From CAIXSC01 sp046349915 (GTDB taxonomy: Bacteria; Planctomycetota; Planctomycetia; Pirellulales; Pirellulaceae), in contig JAXMBL010000008.1 of assembly GCA_046349915.1 (NCBI GenBank), forward strand, positions 505,266-569,265: a DNA stretch of 64,000 bases, given 5' to 3'. Positions 35,522-44,348 of this stretch are shown here, piece by piece. Numbering within the stretch: the first letter of the stretch is position 1; each line of letters opens with the position of its first letter. Position numbers and translations under genes: made by a program. The notes under the pieces were generated by a model that saw nothing but the letters and a program-made list of their open reading frames with translations, was not told the origin of the DNA and did not search any database.

Positions 35522-36793
35522 ATGAATCCGAGCACCATCGAGATCATCGCAACCGTTTTCTTTGTTCTCGCCATTCTGCATACCTTCAGCGTGAAGCGAT
35601 TCGCTCATTGGGCGCACCACTTCAAGCGCGGTTCCATCCCCGAGAACTTGCTGCATTTTTTGGCCGAGACCGAGGTGGTGTTTGGGCTCTGGGCGGCCCT
35701 CCTGTTCGTGGCGGTCGCGGCCGCCCAGGGATCACTGGAAAAGGCGGTCCACTACATCGAGAGTCTGAATTATACCGAACCCAAATTTGTGGTCGTGGTC
35801 ATGGTCGTTGCGGCGACTAGGCCGATTGTGGCTCTGGCCGAGTCGATTCTGAATCTACTTGCCGGTTTCCTACCGATCGCAAAAGGTCTCTCGTTCTTCA
35901 TCGTTGCACTCGCTATCGGACCACTTTTGGGATCGTTTATTACCGAACCGGCCGCCATGACCTTGCTGGCGATTTTGTTGAAGCGGCGCTATTTTGACCG
36001 CGAGATCAGCAAACGATTGGCTTACGCCATGATCGGCCTGCTTTTCGTGAATGTCTCGATTGGCGGAACCCTGACTCACTTCGCCGCCCCGCCCGTGCTG
36101 ATGGTCGCTAAGACTTGGAACTGGGACACCATGCACATGATCAGCCATTTCGGCTGGCGAGCGGCAGTAAGCACTGTTGTCTCGACGCTGATCGTCGCCT
36201 ACGTCTTCCGCAAGGAACTAGGCGGGCTGGAACCCGAAGAGAATCGCCGAGGCGCTGTACCGGTGTGGCTCACAATCCTCCATTTGCTCTTCCTGGCCGC
36301 CGTCGTGCTCTTCGCCCATCACCCCGATGTCTTTTTGGGCGTGTTCATGCTGTTCTTGGGTCTGACCATCGCCACTCGCGAATATCAAGACGGTTTGAAA
36401 TTGCGTGAGGGGCTGTTGGTCGGGTTCTTCCTCGCGGGGCTCGTGACGCTCGGTAGCTTGCAAGAGTATTGGCTGCGTCCGCTCATCACCAGTCTCGACG
36501 GCGCGAAGCTCTACTTTGGCGCCACGGCGCTGACCGCCATCACCGACAACGCGGCCCTGACGTATCTCGGCTCGCTGGTCAAAGACATCGGCCCCGATCT
36601 GAAGTACGCCCTGGTCGCTGGCGCCGTCACGGGCGGTGGTTTGACCGTTATCGCCAACGCTCCCAACCCCGCGGGCGCCGGAATTCTCCAGACGGCGAAG
36701 GTGTTTGGCTCGGAAGGGATCAGCCCGGGCGGTTTGTTCGTCGGCGCCCTTATGCCGACGGCCGTCGCGATCATCATGTTCTGGTTTGTCTAG
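35522..36793 (+). CDS. Putative Na+/H+ antiporter (PF07399 family)
   Basis: A 423-residue integral membrane protein with about 11-12 hydrophobic segments spread along its length. It begins IEIIATVFFVLAILHTFSV without a cleavable signal. LAIGPLLGSFITEPAAMTLLAILL and GLLFVNVSIGGTLTHFAAPPVLMVA are two re-entrant-like motifs, and the C-terminal half repeats the pattern with FGATALTAITDNAALTYLGSL and GGLTVIANAPNPAGAGIL. This matches the putative Na+/H+ antiporter family of the ion-transporter superfamily; ion specificity is assigned by similarity only. GGAAG nine bases upstream fits the ATG. Family length is normal. Confidence 0.9.
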   Translation: MNPSTIEIIATVFFVLAILHTFSVKRFAHWAHHFKRGSIPENLLHFLAETEVVFGLWAALLFVAVAAAQGSLEKAVHYIESLNYTEPKFVVVVMVVAATRPIVALAESILNLLAGFLPIAKGLSFFIVALAIGPLLGSFITEPAAMTLLAILLKRRYFDREISKRLAYAMIGLLFVNVSIGGTLTHFAAPPVLMVAKTWNWDTMHMISHFGWRAAVSTVVSTLIVAYVFRKELGGLEPEENRRGAVPVWLTILHLLFLAAVVLFAHHPDVFLGVFMLFLGLTIATREYQDGLKLREGLLVGFFLAGLVTLGSLQEYWLRPLITSLDGAKLYFGATALTAITDNAALTYLGSLVKDIGPDLKYALVAGAVTGGGLTVIANAPNPAGAGILQTAKVFGSEGISPGGLFVGALMPTAVAIIMFWFV

Positions 36794-36805
36794 GGCGATT
36801 CGACG

Positions 36806-36879
36806 CATAGTCGTGGATCGCTCCGCGATCCAACGCCTTTACGCCTGAGCGTTGGATCGCAGAGCGATCCACGACTATG
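36806..36879. terminator. 74-nt near-perfect palindrome built from two triloop hairpins
   Basis: Arms of 31 nt at 36806-36836 and 36849-36879 differ at one position and enclose a 12-nt loop. Each arm itself contains a small hairpin with stems TGGATCGC / GCGATCCA and a TCC or AGA loop. It begins 12 nt after the antiporter stop, so it may end that transcript, although no T-run follows. Alternatively it is a REP-like doublet of a fourth family. Both roles are compatible. Confidence 0.6.
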
Positions 36880-36925
36880 TGAACTTGGCGCCGTCCAACT
36901 AGGCAGCCTGGAAGACTTCGCTTGC

Positions 36926-37649
36926 GACCAACGCAATATGGAAGGCGAAGATGCATTCGTCTCCCAACTCGCAAACACCCCCGAGTTCTCACGGCTGTCA
37001 CAGTCCCAACCCGAAATTCCCTTTCGCTACTCGCTGGGCGGAGGAGCAAGTGTTTCGTCGGACTGGGAACCTTTGGGCCCCGTGGGGGAATGGGCAGGAT
37101 TCGGCCCCGAACTTAGTTTTGGTGCGGCGGTCCGTCCTCACTTACCCAAAAATGAACGGATCGTGATCGTCAAATTCACGCATAGCGGTGCTCAAGGCCC
37201 CGATTGGTCTCCGACTGGCTCGCCCGAATCACGGCGTAACCTCTACCCGAAACTAATCGAGTTCGTCAGCGCGGCTCGAGCTGATCTCAACCGCCAAGGA
37301 TTGGAATGCCAACTCAGCGGCGTTTTCTGGCACACCGGCGAAAATGACACCTACTTTGGACCGTACGCCCAGAACCACGCCAAGTGGCTCAAACAATTAA
37401 TCGACCGTTCTCGCACAGACTGGCAAACCCCGAACTTACGTTGGTTCGTCTCGGAGCAATCCGCGAAATCACCGTGGAAGAACCAAGAGCAGGTCAATGC
37501 CGCGCTCCGAGAACTCGCCCAAACCGATACGAACTTGAAGGTGATCCCTACCGACTCGCTGCCTCACGGGAAGAATCTGTTTGGAACCGAGGGAAATCGT
37601 GCGACTCGGGGAAGCCTATGCCAAGGCTTACCTCGACGCGAAGCCGTAG
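36926..37649 (+). pseudogene. Decayed sialate O-acetylesterase-like (SASA) gene
   Basis: The reading frame aligns with SASA/DUF303 carbohydrate esterases: YSLGGGASVSSDWEPLGP, FGPELSFGAAVRPHLP, IVIVKFTHSGAQGPDW, LECQLSGVFWHTGENDTYFGPYAQNHAKWL. Three lesions are visible. The family serine motif G-Q-S-N-M is read as DQRNMEG at 36926-36946, losing the nucleophile. There is no start or leader before it, only the palindrome at 36806-36879. Near 37592 the frame shifts by one base: the expected family ending GxxRLGEAYAKAYL continues in another frame to a stop at 37647-37649, while the original frame runs on through a repeat to 38140 with nonsense sequence. I therefore regard it as a non-functional remnant. 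Confidence 0.75.
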
Positions 37650-37674
37650 CGCGTTGTCACAGGGGAAATCATCC

Positions 37675-37775
37675 GTACGACGGACTTCTAGTCCGTCGAA
37701 CCGTGACGCACCGAATCAGTTGCACGGTAGGCCGTGAGGGCCGCGGCGCAGCGACGGACTGGAAGTCCGTCGTAC
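37675..37775. repeat. Inverted pair of CGACGGACT hairpins (family A)
   Basis: Perfect copies at 37678-37698 (loop TCT) and 37752-37772 (loop TGG on the plus strand), with GTAC heads at the outer edges, separated by 53 bp. The pair sits between the SASA remnant and the end of the convergent sulfatase gene, whose stop lies ten bases beyond the right copy. Apart from these copies the 132-bp gap shows nothing else. Confidence 0.9.
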
Positions 37776-37781
37776 ATCAGA

Positions 37782-39371
37782 CTACTTCTTGGCCGCTTTG
37801 GCTTTCTTGGCTTGTTTCTTGGGAGCATCCTTGGGCGCCGGATCGCTCGGCGGTTCGACCGCGTCGTCCGGTTGGTTCCACAGACGCCAGGGATCGCCCC
37901 AATGACGCATCTCGGCGAGCAACAACTCGCGCATCGCGCGCAATTTGTCCGCATGCTCGGGATCGTCGGCCAAGTTGCGTTGGTGTGATTCGGGCCGAGC
38001 ATTGGTCAGCTTCACCACTTCGGGCTGCTGATGCTCGACCAGGAACTCGTGAGGATTTCGTCCCAGGTGAAACAGTTGAGTCTTACGGACTTTTCCGTCC
38101 AATACATCGTACTCGACTAACTTCCAATCCCCTTGCTTGACGCTACGCATCCCGGGTTTGGTTCCGCCGTTGTAGACGCCGTACAGGACGTCGCGCACGG
38201 TCGCCCGCTCGCCCTTGAGAACAGCGTGAAAACTCTGCCCCTCATTCGTCGCGGGAACCGGGATTCGAGCCAAGTCACAAAGAGTCGCCAGCACATCCAT
38301 CAAGTAGATGTTCCCTTCGACGCGACTGCCCGGCTTGATGCCTGGTCCGCGCACGATGAACGGAACTCGCCAAGTGTGTTGGTACAGATTTTGCTTGCCT
38401 TGCAGACCATGTCGACCAATCGCCATGCCGTGATCGGCTGTGTAGAAGATGTAGGTATTGTCGAGTTGCCCTTGGGACTGCAATTTGTCGAGCACTCGGC
38501 CGATTTGAGCGTCGATGTTCTCCGAGCAGGCGAATTCGCGTCCGAGTTCGTTGCGAATCGTTGCTTCGTCTCGTCGCTGCCAAACGCCGCTCACCGCCAC
38601 CTCATCCCGCAAGCCGGGATGTCCATGAGGGAATGGATGACTGGGAAGATAGTTGGGAGGAAGAGCCGGTTGTTTGGGGTGTAGCATGGGTGGCCGCGAC
38701 GAGTCGGTGTGGTTGACCGCGCCATACTTCGCCAACAACTCGGGGATGCCATCACGAGTGTCGTGTGGATGAGAGAACCCGTAATAAATCAGGAATGGCT
38801 TGTCATCACCTGACGACGTTCGTTCGCTGAGGAATCGCAATACTTGCTCGCCATGCCAGGCGCTGCCCGATTCCGCGGTCCCCCCGCGTTTCGTCGCATC
38901 GCGTCGGACCGTGAACTGCTTGTTGGCGGCTTCGTAGCTGTTGCCTAGCTTGCAAGTTCGCATCGTCAAGTAGCCTGCTCGATTGAAGACGGCGGGAATC
39001 GTCTGTTGCTCGAGTTCTGGCGGGCAGAGCCCCTTCTGCTTGGCCTGGGGCGAGATGGGCAAATGCCACACCGATCGCCCGCTCATAATCATGTGACGCG
39101 AAGGAGTGCAGACGGCGCCGCTGAACGACCCCATGTGATACGCGCCGTCGAAGACCATGCCCTCGCGCGCCAGCCGATCGATGTGAGGCGTGTCGAGCGC
39201 CGAGTCGGGGTTGTAGACCTTCAGGTCGAAGGGAGATTGATCGTCGACCAGAATGAACAGAAAGTTGGGTCGTTCCGCCGCTCCGCCCCAGGAACAGCTA
39301 GCAAAGATCAGCCCACAGACCAACAACCAACCGACAGACAGCCGCCAGCAAGCGATAGCACGGCAAACCAT
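37782..39371 (-). CDS. Sulfatase, secreted, with Lys/Ala-rich tail
   Basis: From the ATG at 39371, with GGGGAG about ten bases upstream, the protein has 529 residues and a signal peptide (LSVGWLLVCGLIFASCSWGG). The open frame extends to 39470 but there reads through hairpin repeats. PNFLFILVDDQSPFDLKVYN is the N-terminal metal site, CTPSRHMIMSG the formylglycine signature (C-x-P-x-R), and YIFYTADHGMAIGRHGLQGKQNLYQHTWRVPFI the late active-site segment typical of the iduronate-sulfatase-like branch. The C-terminus is a low-complexity KKQAKKAKAAKK tail. It follows the DUF1501 gene on the same strand with a 194-bp repeat-filled gap. Confidence 0.95.
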   Translation of the reverse strand: MVCRAIACWRLSVGWLLVCGLIFASCSWGGAAERPNFLFILVDDQSPFDLKVYNPDSALDTPHIDRLAREGMVFDGAYHMGSFSGAVCTPSRHMIMSGRSVWHLPISPQAKQKGLCPPELEQQTIPAVFNRAGYLTMRTCKLGNSYEAANKQFTVRRDATKRGGTAESGSAWHGEQVLRFLSERTSSGDDKPFLIYYGFSHPHDTRDGIPELLAKYGAVNHTDSSRPPMLHPKQPALPPNYLPSHPFPHGHPGLRDEVAVSGVWQRRDEATIRNELGREFACSENIDAQIGRVLDKLQSQGQLDNTYIFYTADHGMAIGRHGLQGKQNLYQHTWRVPFIVRGPGIKPGSRVEGNIYLMDVLATLCDLARIPVPATNEGQSFHAVLKGERATVRDVLYGVYNGGTKPGMRSVKQGDWKLVEYDVLDGKVRKTQLFHLGRNPHEFLVEHQQPEVVKLTNARPESHQRNLADDPEHADKLRAMRELLLAEMRHWGDPWRLWNQPDDAVEPPSDPAPKDAPKKQAKKAKAAKK

Positions 39372-39397
39372 ACGCAATCTCCCCTGCCGCGAAGTAG

Positions 39398-39560
39398 CCA
39401 TCTCGCGCGTAGCCATCTCGCTTCGCGAGATGATCAGCCCGCGCCGCGTACTTCGTCTCACAAGCAACAAGGCTAACTGCTCGCGAAGCGAGCAGGCTAC
39501 TTAAGCTGTGCGCTCGCGAAGCGAGCGGGCTACTCTGCCCCCCGCAAACGAAGCGAGCGG
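39398..39560. repeat. Cluster of family C hairpins upstream of sulfatase
   Basis: A half-copy CATCTCGCGC at 39398-39407 is followed by a complete CATCTCGC / GCGAGATG hairpin at 39414-39432. Then come CTGCTCGC / GCGAGCAG at 39477-39495, CGCTCGC / GCGAGCG at 39511-39527 and a decayed copy near 39544-39560. Heads read GTAG on the appropriate side in all but the decayed copy. The different stems keep full base pairing, so substitutions are compensated. Confidence 0.88.
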
Positions 39561-39565
39561 GCAAC

Positions 39566-40960
39566 TCAGCCCACCAATTCAGGCAGCGGACGAGCGTGAT
39601 CTTCCACCAAGTACTGTGGTCGTCCATGCAGATCGCTGATCGTGGTATTTCCGACGTCGATTCCCAAATGGCGGAACAACGTCGCATAAACCTCGCCGAA
39701 GGTGACAGGCCGCGAGGCAGCTTCGCCGGCAATACGATCGGTCGAGCCAATCACTTGGCCATGACGCATCTTGCCTCCCGCCATCAACGCGCAATTTACT
39801 TGCGGCCAATGGTCGCGTCCCACAATCGGGCTAATCTTGGGCGTCCGACCAAACTCGCCCCAAATCACCACGGCGCAATCGTCCGCCATGCCTCGTTGGT
39901 GCAAGTCTTCCACCAACGCACTGACGCATTGGTCGAAAACCGGGAAGTCTTCTTGCTCGCGCAGGAAGATCGAGTTGTTGGCGCGACCTTCGGCGTTGGT
40001 GCCGCCGTGCCAGTCCCACTTGCTGTAGTTCAACGTCACCACGCGGCAGCCCGCTTCGACCAGTCGGCGAGCCAACAGCAGACTCTGCGGCACCCGCGGA
40101 GCTCCATTGCCATCCATCATGATCTTGGGATCGCCCGTGCCGTAGCGAGCGACAACGCGCGGATCTTCGCGACTGAGATCGAGAGCTTCTGCCAACTTCG
40201 ACGAAGTCAGCAACCCCATCGCTTGTTCCGTGAACGCGTCCAGCCCCGCCATCATCGACGACTGATCAACATCTCGGCGGAAGTTGTCGAACCGCTGCAG
40301 CAACGCCTTGCGGTCCGAGAGCCGGTCTAACGTGACGCCGTTCAAAACCATGTCCTTCCGCGTATCGCCCAGGGGACGCAGCGGCGAATGAGACATTCCC
40401 AGGAATCCAGGGCCTGGCTCGTTGTAAGGCCCGTGGGTGCAGGTGTAGCACAGACTGACATACGGAGGCGTCTCTCGGCGAGCGGCCCCTTGCACCTTCG
40501 AGACCATGGTGCCGAATTGAGGCCAACCACCGGTCGGCTTCGGCTTCTTCGGGTCACGACCGTTGAAGACCTGCACCGCGTCGTGATCGTGCTGATTCCC
40601 GACCAAGGACCGAATGACCGTCATCTTGTCGGTCAGGCGAGCGAGCTGAGGAAACGCTTCGCAAATTTCAAAGCCAGGCACCTTAGTCGCGATCGGCCGC
40701 CAAGGCCCCGCCACTTCCTTTGGAGCGTCGGGCTTCAGGTCAAACATGTCTTGGTGAGGAGGCCCGCCCACCAAGTAAATCATGATGACTGACTTCGGCG
40801 ACTTTTGTCCCGTGAGCGACTCGGCCCGCAAGATATCGGGTAGGGTCCAACCCATGGTCGTCCCCATCGCCGCCAATGTCCCGATCCTCAAGATGTCGCG
40901 CCGCGATACTCCATCACAGAAATCTCGCTGCGTATGACGCGGGCCCGCAATCGTCAACAT
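39566..40960 (-). CDS. DUF1501 family protein with twin-arginine leader
   Basis: 464 residues; GGGAGG nine bases before the ATG. SRRDILRIGTLAAMG is a Tat leader. The body shows KSVIMIYLVGGPPHQDMFDLKPDAP, MTVIRSLVGNQHDHDAVQVFNG, VVTLNYSKWDWHGG, and CAVVIWGEFGRTPKISPIVGRDHWPQVNCALMAGG, all typical of DUF1501. Unlike the copy at 25.5 kb it is not next to a DUF1549/DUF1553 gene, so it is either an orphan or works with a partner elsewhere. The next gene on the same strand is a sulfatase, a member of the same fold superfamily. The reaction is unknown. Confidence 0.93.
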   Translation of the reverse strand: MLTIAGPRHTQRDFCDGVSRRDILRIGTLAAMGTTMGWTLPDILRAESLTGQKSPKSVIMIYLVGGPPHQDMFDLKPDAPKEVAGPWRPIATKVPGFEICEAFPQLARLTDKMTVIRSLVGNQHDHDAVQVFNGRDPKKPKPTGGWPQFGTMVSKVQGAARRETPPYVSLCYTCTHGPYNEPGPGFLGMSHSPLRPLGDTRKDMVLNGVTLDRLSDRKALLQRFDNFRRDVDQSSMMAGLDAFTEQAMGLLTSSKLAEALDLSREDPRVVARYGTGDPKIMMDGNGAPRVPQSLLLARRLVEAGCRVVTLNYSKWDWHGGTNAEGRANNSIFLREQEDFPVFDQCVSALVEDLHQRGMADDCAVVIWGEFGRTPKISPIVGRDHWPQVNCALMAGGKMRHGQVIGSTDRIAGEAASRPVTFGEVYATLFRHLGIDVGNTTISDLHGRPQYLVEDHARPLPELVG

Positions 40961-41108
40961 GCTCTACCTCCCACAAGCGACCTGTTCCGGGACTACCGTT
41001 CCTCGTCCATGAACGACGATTTATATCAACAAGTCTGCATGGATCACAAACGGAATACAGTTAAGTTGGCGAAAAACTGGGAAATTTACCGAGTCTCCCC
41101 CTGCCATC

Positions 41109-41139
41109 GGCAGCCGGTCACCTTCTTCAACCGGCTGCC
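41109..41139 (-). terminator. Hairpin downstream of the tandem hydrolase gene
   Basis: Ten-base perfect stems GGCAGCCGGT and ACCGGCTGCC with an 11-nt loop lie 16 nt beyond the stop codon at 41155. No T-run follows on the minus strand, so it is a hairpin of terminator-like position rather than a canonical intrinsic terminator. Confidence 0.45.
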
Positions 41140-41154
41140 TGTGACCAGTTCCAC

Positions 41155-43377
41155 TCATTTCGCCATCAAAAAGCGAACCGTTTCTTCGGGCGTAAGCGTT
41201 TTCTCCGTAACGATTTGAATCCCTTCAGGCTTGCCAGCCGCCTGGTAGGAGGCACGCAACACCGCGGGAACCTCCGGCTCGCCGGCCAATCGCAGCGAGT
41301 GCGGTGCGCCGAGAGCCAACAGTGCGGGCAAGTCCCCGTACTTCACGACGCCCGGCACGAACGAAGCATCCATGAAATCGGTGATACCCGCGAAGCGGAA
41401 CCCTTGAGTGTCCACGGCGACTCGATCCACGGAGGCGCCGCATTGAGCGGCCGCGGCAGCCAACCAATGACCAGCGCCGGCGAGCCCCACCAGGTGGATC
41501 TTTTGTGGAGCGTGTTCGTTAGATTTCGCATGCGACACCACGGTCAGCAGGTCGTTCACTCGCTGAACGAAGATGGGATCGTTGTAGCCGTACGTGTACC
41601 CAGCGAATTCGCGCGGATTATTCACTCGCCGATTCGCTCCACGCATCTCCTGAGGAGCATCCGCGGCCTGTCCCAACAGGTCGACCCCGGCCACGGCAAA
41701 GCCTGACTTCACCAAGGCAGCGACGGCGTCGATCGGTTTCCCCTCGCGTTCCAACCCCGCCGAGCCGCGATCGGTCGCCCAAACAACGACCTCTTGATTC
41801 CACTTCTTAGGATAGAAGTACGTGACCCCGACCAACTCGCCGTGCCGTGGAACCGATAGTCGGCAACGATAGTACAGGTAGTCGCCGCGATCGGTTTCTT
41901 CGAGGTTGGTCTGAGTGACCGGTCCCACATCGTCCACGCGGCGACGGAAAATAGCGTCGAAACCGCCACCCACGACTTCGCGGAATTTCTTCAGCGACGC
42001 CGCATCGCTGGGCGTCAATGCCGCGATCTGACGGTTGGCGTCTTCCGTCAACGCTCGAACCAACGCTCGCTCGTGATCATCCCCACCTGCCGGTTGAGGA
42101 TGGTCTTTCGTCCAGACCGTCAATTCATCGCGAGTCAGCGGTTGGAAGTCGGCTTCCACGATCGGCTCGGGTAACTTCAAACCGAACACTCGATTGAAGA
42201 AGCGATACATGTGAGCACGATTGACGTAGTTGTAGTTGTGGGGGAATTCCAGATGAGCATGAGCTTCGATGCCTCCGGCGGCGCCCAACAGTTCGTACAA
42301 CTGTCGTAGTTCGGGCATTCCCTTGGTCATGATCTCCTTGGTCCAGTCGTCCGCGGCGATCAGCAGTTGAGGACGAGGAGCGAACAGGCCCGCGAAGTCA
42401 ATGTTCCCCGTTCCCACTCGCAGCAGCGAGCAGTTTTCACACGTACAACCACCCTGCATCGACGTCGAGACCATCACGGCGGGCACGATCGCGGCTGGCC
42501 GAGGATCGATGGCGCCCAGCAGCATCGTCTGAGTTCCCCCGCCGCTCTCGCCGGTCACGCCAATCCGATCGGTGTCGACGTCGGGCAAGGAACTGACGAA
42601 GTCGAGGGCGCGGATGGAATTCCACGTCTGCAAACCCATGATGCTCTGCAAGCGACTTTCCGCCTGTGGACTATAGAAGCCCCAGTTCTGGGCCGTCTCC
42701 ATCTCCGGTCGACGCTTGCCGTAGCGATGAACCAACTCGTGCGACAACTGAACGGTATCTGAATTCCCCTCCATGTCGTACATGAAGACGATCACGCCCA
42801 TGCGAGCCAATCCGATGCAACGAGCTTGGTAGATGCTGCGTCCCCCCTGCTCGTATTTCTCCGCCCCTTTCTCGATCAACCCCTTCACAATGGCGGGCGA
42901 CTGATCTTGAAAACGAGCGTCTTTGGCATGACCGTGAGGGCTCAAAACGGCGGGTCGTTTTCCACTCACCCCCTTGGGACGAAACAGACTCCCGCACAAA
43001 AAGTGCCCTGGCACGGTCTCCAGAATCACTCGCTCCACCGAGTAGTCCGGCCGTTCGACTTTGCCATGCACCACCGCATTCAAAGGCGTTTTGGTTGGCA
43101 TGGGCCAGAGACCGTTTGCTGCGAGCACCTGCCGCTTAATCCGAGCTGCCTTGGCTTCCCAGTCACTGCGCGACGTCGGCACAGTCATCGGAAAGTAACC
43201 GTTCAGATCCTTGGGCGGTTGCAAGCGGACATCGGCTGACACGGTCGGCGGAGCATCGGCCGCGGCCACTCGACTCTCGAGCCCGCGGACGCTCGTTCCC
43301 CACAACAGAGCGACGGTCAACAGACCGGCAACCCAAGGTCGCGAACACCTCAACGTTTCAAAAGCAAGGACATGCAT
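41155..43377 (-). CDS. Secreted tandem alpha/beta-hydrolase, acetyl xylan esterase-like
   Basis: 740 residues with a signal peptide near residues 14-40. The first hydrolase domain (about 90-400) has RPAVLSPHGHA, RIGVTGESGGGTQTM with nucleophile S278, the planctomycete block MQGGCTCENCSLLRVG, and ECs FAPRPQLLIAADDWT, with HLEFPHNYN supplying a possible histidine. The second domain (about 480-740) keeps the fold (GVTYFYPKKWNQEVVVWATD, GFAVAGVDLLGQA) but its nucleophile elbow reads GLAGAGHW, with Ala633 in place of Ser, so it should be inactive. Esterase action on plant or algal polysaccharide decorations is a reasonable guess from similarity. A larger relative with the opposite pattern is at 48.9-51.3 kb. 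Confidence 0.85.
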   Translation of the reverse strand: MHVLAFETLRCSRPWVAGLLTVALLWGTSVRGLESRVAAADAPPTVSADVRLQPPKDLNGYFPMTVPTSRSDWEAKAARIKRQVLAANGLWPMPTKTPLNAVVHGKVERPDYSVERVILETVPGHFLCGSLFRPKGVSGKRPAVLSPHGHAKDARFQDQSPAIVKGLIEKGAEKYEQGGRSIYQARCIGLARMGVIVFMYDMEGNSDTVQLSHELVHRYGKRRPEMETAQNWGFYSPQAESRLQSIMGLQTWNSIRALDFVSSLPDVDTDRIGVTGESGGGTQTMLLGAIDPRPAAIVPAVMVSTSMQGGCTCENCSLLRVGTGNIDFAGLFAPRPQLLIAADDWTKEIMTKGMPELRQLYELLGAAGGIEAHAHLEFPHNYNYVNRAHMYRFFNRVFGLKLPEPIVEADFQPLTRDELTVWTKDHPQPAGGDDHERALVRALTEDANRQIAALTPSDAASLKKFREVVGGGFDAIFRRRVDDVGPVTQTNLEETDRGDYLYYRCRLSVPRHGELVGVTYFYPKKWNQEVVVWATDRGSAGLEREGKPIDAVAALVKSGFAVAGVDLLGQAADAPQEMRGANRRVNNPREFAGYTYGYNDPIFVQRVNDLLTVVSHAKSNEHAPQKIHLVGLAGAGHWLAAAAAQCGASVDRVAVDTQGFRFAGITDFMDASFVPGVVKYGDLPALLALGAPHSLRLAGEPEVPAVLRASYQAAGKPEGIQIVTEKTLTPEETVRFLMAK

Positions 43378-43644
43378 GGGCAGGCTCCGAATTCGGTGGG
43401 AGGAATAAAGCAGGCGTTCTCAGCATTGCCTCGAACACGGCGCATTATGCCAGATTCGCGAGCACCGATAGAGCGGTCAGCGTCAAAATCGAGCGGCAGC
43501 TGTTTTCGCCCCACGCTTAGTTGGCTGTCACTGCCTGAGAGAGGACAATCTGATCGCTCGCGATGACACACAACGTATTCCTCACTCCATCCGTACATCC
43601 AGATTCGTGACATTCGTACGATTCGTGGTCCACCCCCTTCCGTA

Positions 43645-43833
43645 TTAGTGGCAACGAGGCAAATCGCGTGGCACGGGATCCACACGCTCTTCGGTCACTG
43701 CTTGCTCGATGAGTTCATCGGCGCCCTCGAGCGTCAGCTCATGCGTCTGCAAAAGATGCAGGTACAACAACTCAAGACCAGAGGCTGTGGTAGAAAACTC
43801 TTGGCCGCAGCGAGGACATACTTTGACTTTCAC
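43645..43833 (-). CDS. Small zinc-finger-like protein
   Basis: A 62-residue protein if translation starts at the GTG 43833, which has GGGGAG eight bases upstream; an ATG at 43881 would add 16 residues without a ribosome site. KVKVCPRCGQEFSTTASGLELLYLHLLQTHEL has C-x2-C and H-x4-H spacing of a C2H2-like finger, followed by an acidic helix. It could bind zinc and either nucleic acid or protein. I know no characterised homologue. It stands alone. Confidence 0.5.
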   Translation of the reverse strand: MKVKVCPRCGQEFSTTASGLELLYLHLLQTHELTLEGADELIEQAVTEERVDPVPRDLPRCH

Positions 43834-44348
43834 GCATTGATCTCCCCGAACTTCAACAGCTTTCGCCAGTGACCACCCCATTTGCCTTGACCTTGCGAGC
43901 CACCATCAGCAATCCCCATTTAGGTTTCGGCAAGTCAACATGGATGGCGAGTGGTGGCGATTCGCGATGCCTGCACTCGCCTGCGAACATTTTCTTTGGC
44001 AGGCTGTTCAACGGGCCATTCCCATGCAACAAGTCCTGCGCGAGCAAGCGCTGGTCGCCTTCGAAGTTTGACGCAACAAACCGAACCGAGTTCTCTATTG
44101 AGCAAACTAGTCCTGGCCGCGATGGTTGTCAGTAGGGCAACGCTTACCACGGAGGACGCTCCGTCAATCAAGCCTCTCGCGTGCGACGAACAAACAAAGT
44201 GGGGCAGGTTTTCAATCTGCCGCAAAACAGGTGGGGCAGGTTTTCAACCTGCCGCAAAACAGGTGGGGCAGGTTTTCAACCTGCCCAGCAGCAATTGAAG
44301 CACAAACGCCACTAAATTGCACTGCGGCTCTCCAAGCCCGCACCCCAT
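43834..44348. other. Gene-free region with three tandem GGCAGGTT hairpins
   Basis: No convincing gene lies between the zinc-finger gene and the DUF1963 gene; open frames here run through repeats and do not match between strands. At 44199-44294 a 32-bp unit is repeated three times, each containing a GTGG-headed hairpin (44203-44221, 44235-44253, 44267-44285) with stems GGCAGGTT / AACCTGCC and loop TTC. The first copy has one stem change (AATCTGCC). The rest shows no structure I can name. Confidence 0.8.

Noticed and set aside
40934..41218. 94-codon plus-strand frame between the DUF1501 and hydrolase genes
   Set aside because: It runs through the start region of one minus-strand gene and the end of another, including the hairpin at 41109-41139, and resembles no protein.
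44199..44294. CRISPR-like array of 32-bp repeats
   Set aside because: The repeat and spacer together are identical in all units, so there are no variable spacers; it is a tandem hairpin duplication. No cas genes lie nearby.
43951..44298. 115-codon plus-strand frame before the DUF1963 gene
   Set aside because: Its last third is three tandem hairpins translated, and the rest shows no family features or ribosome site.
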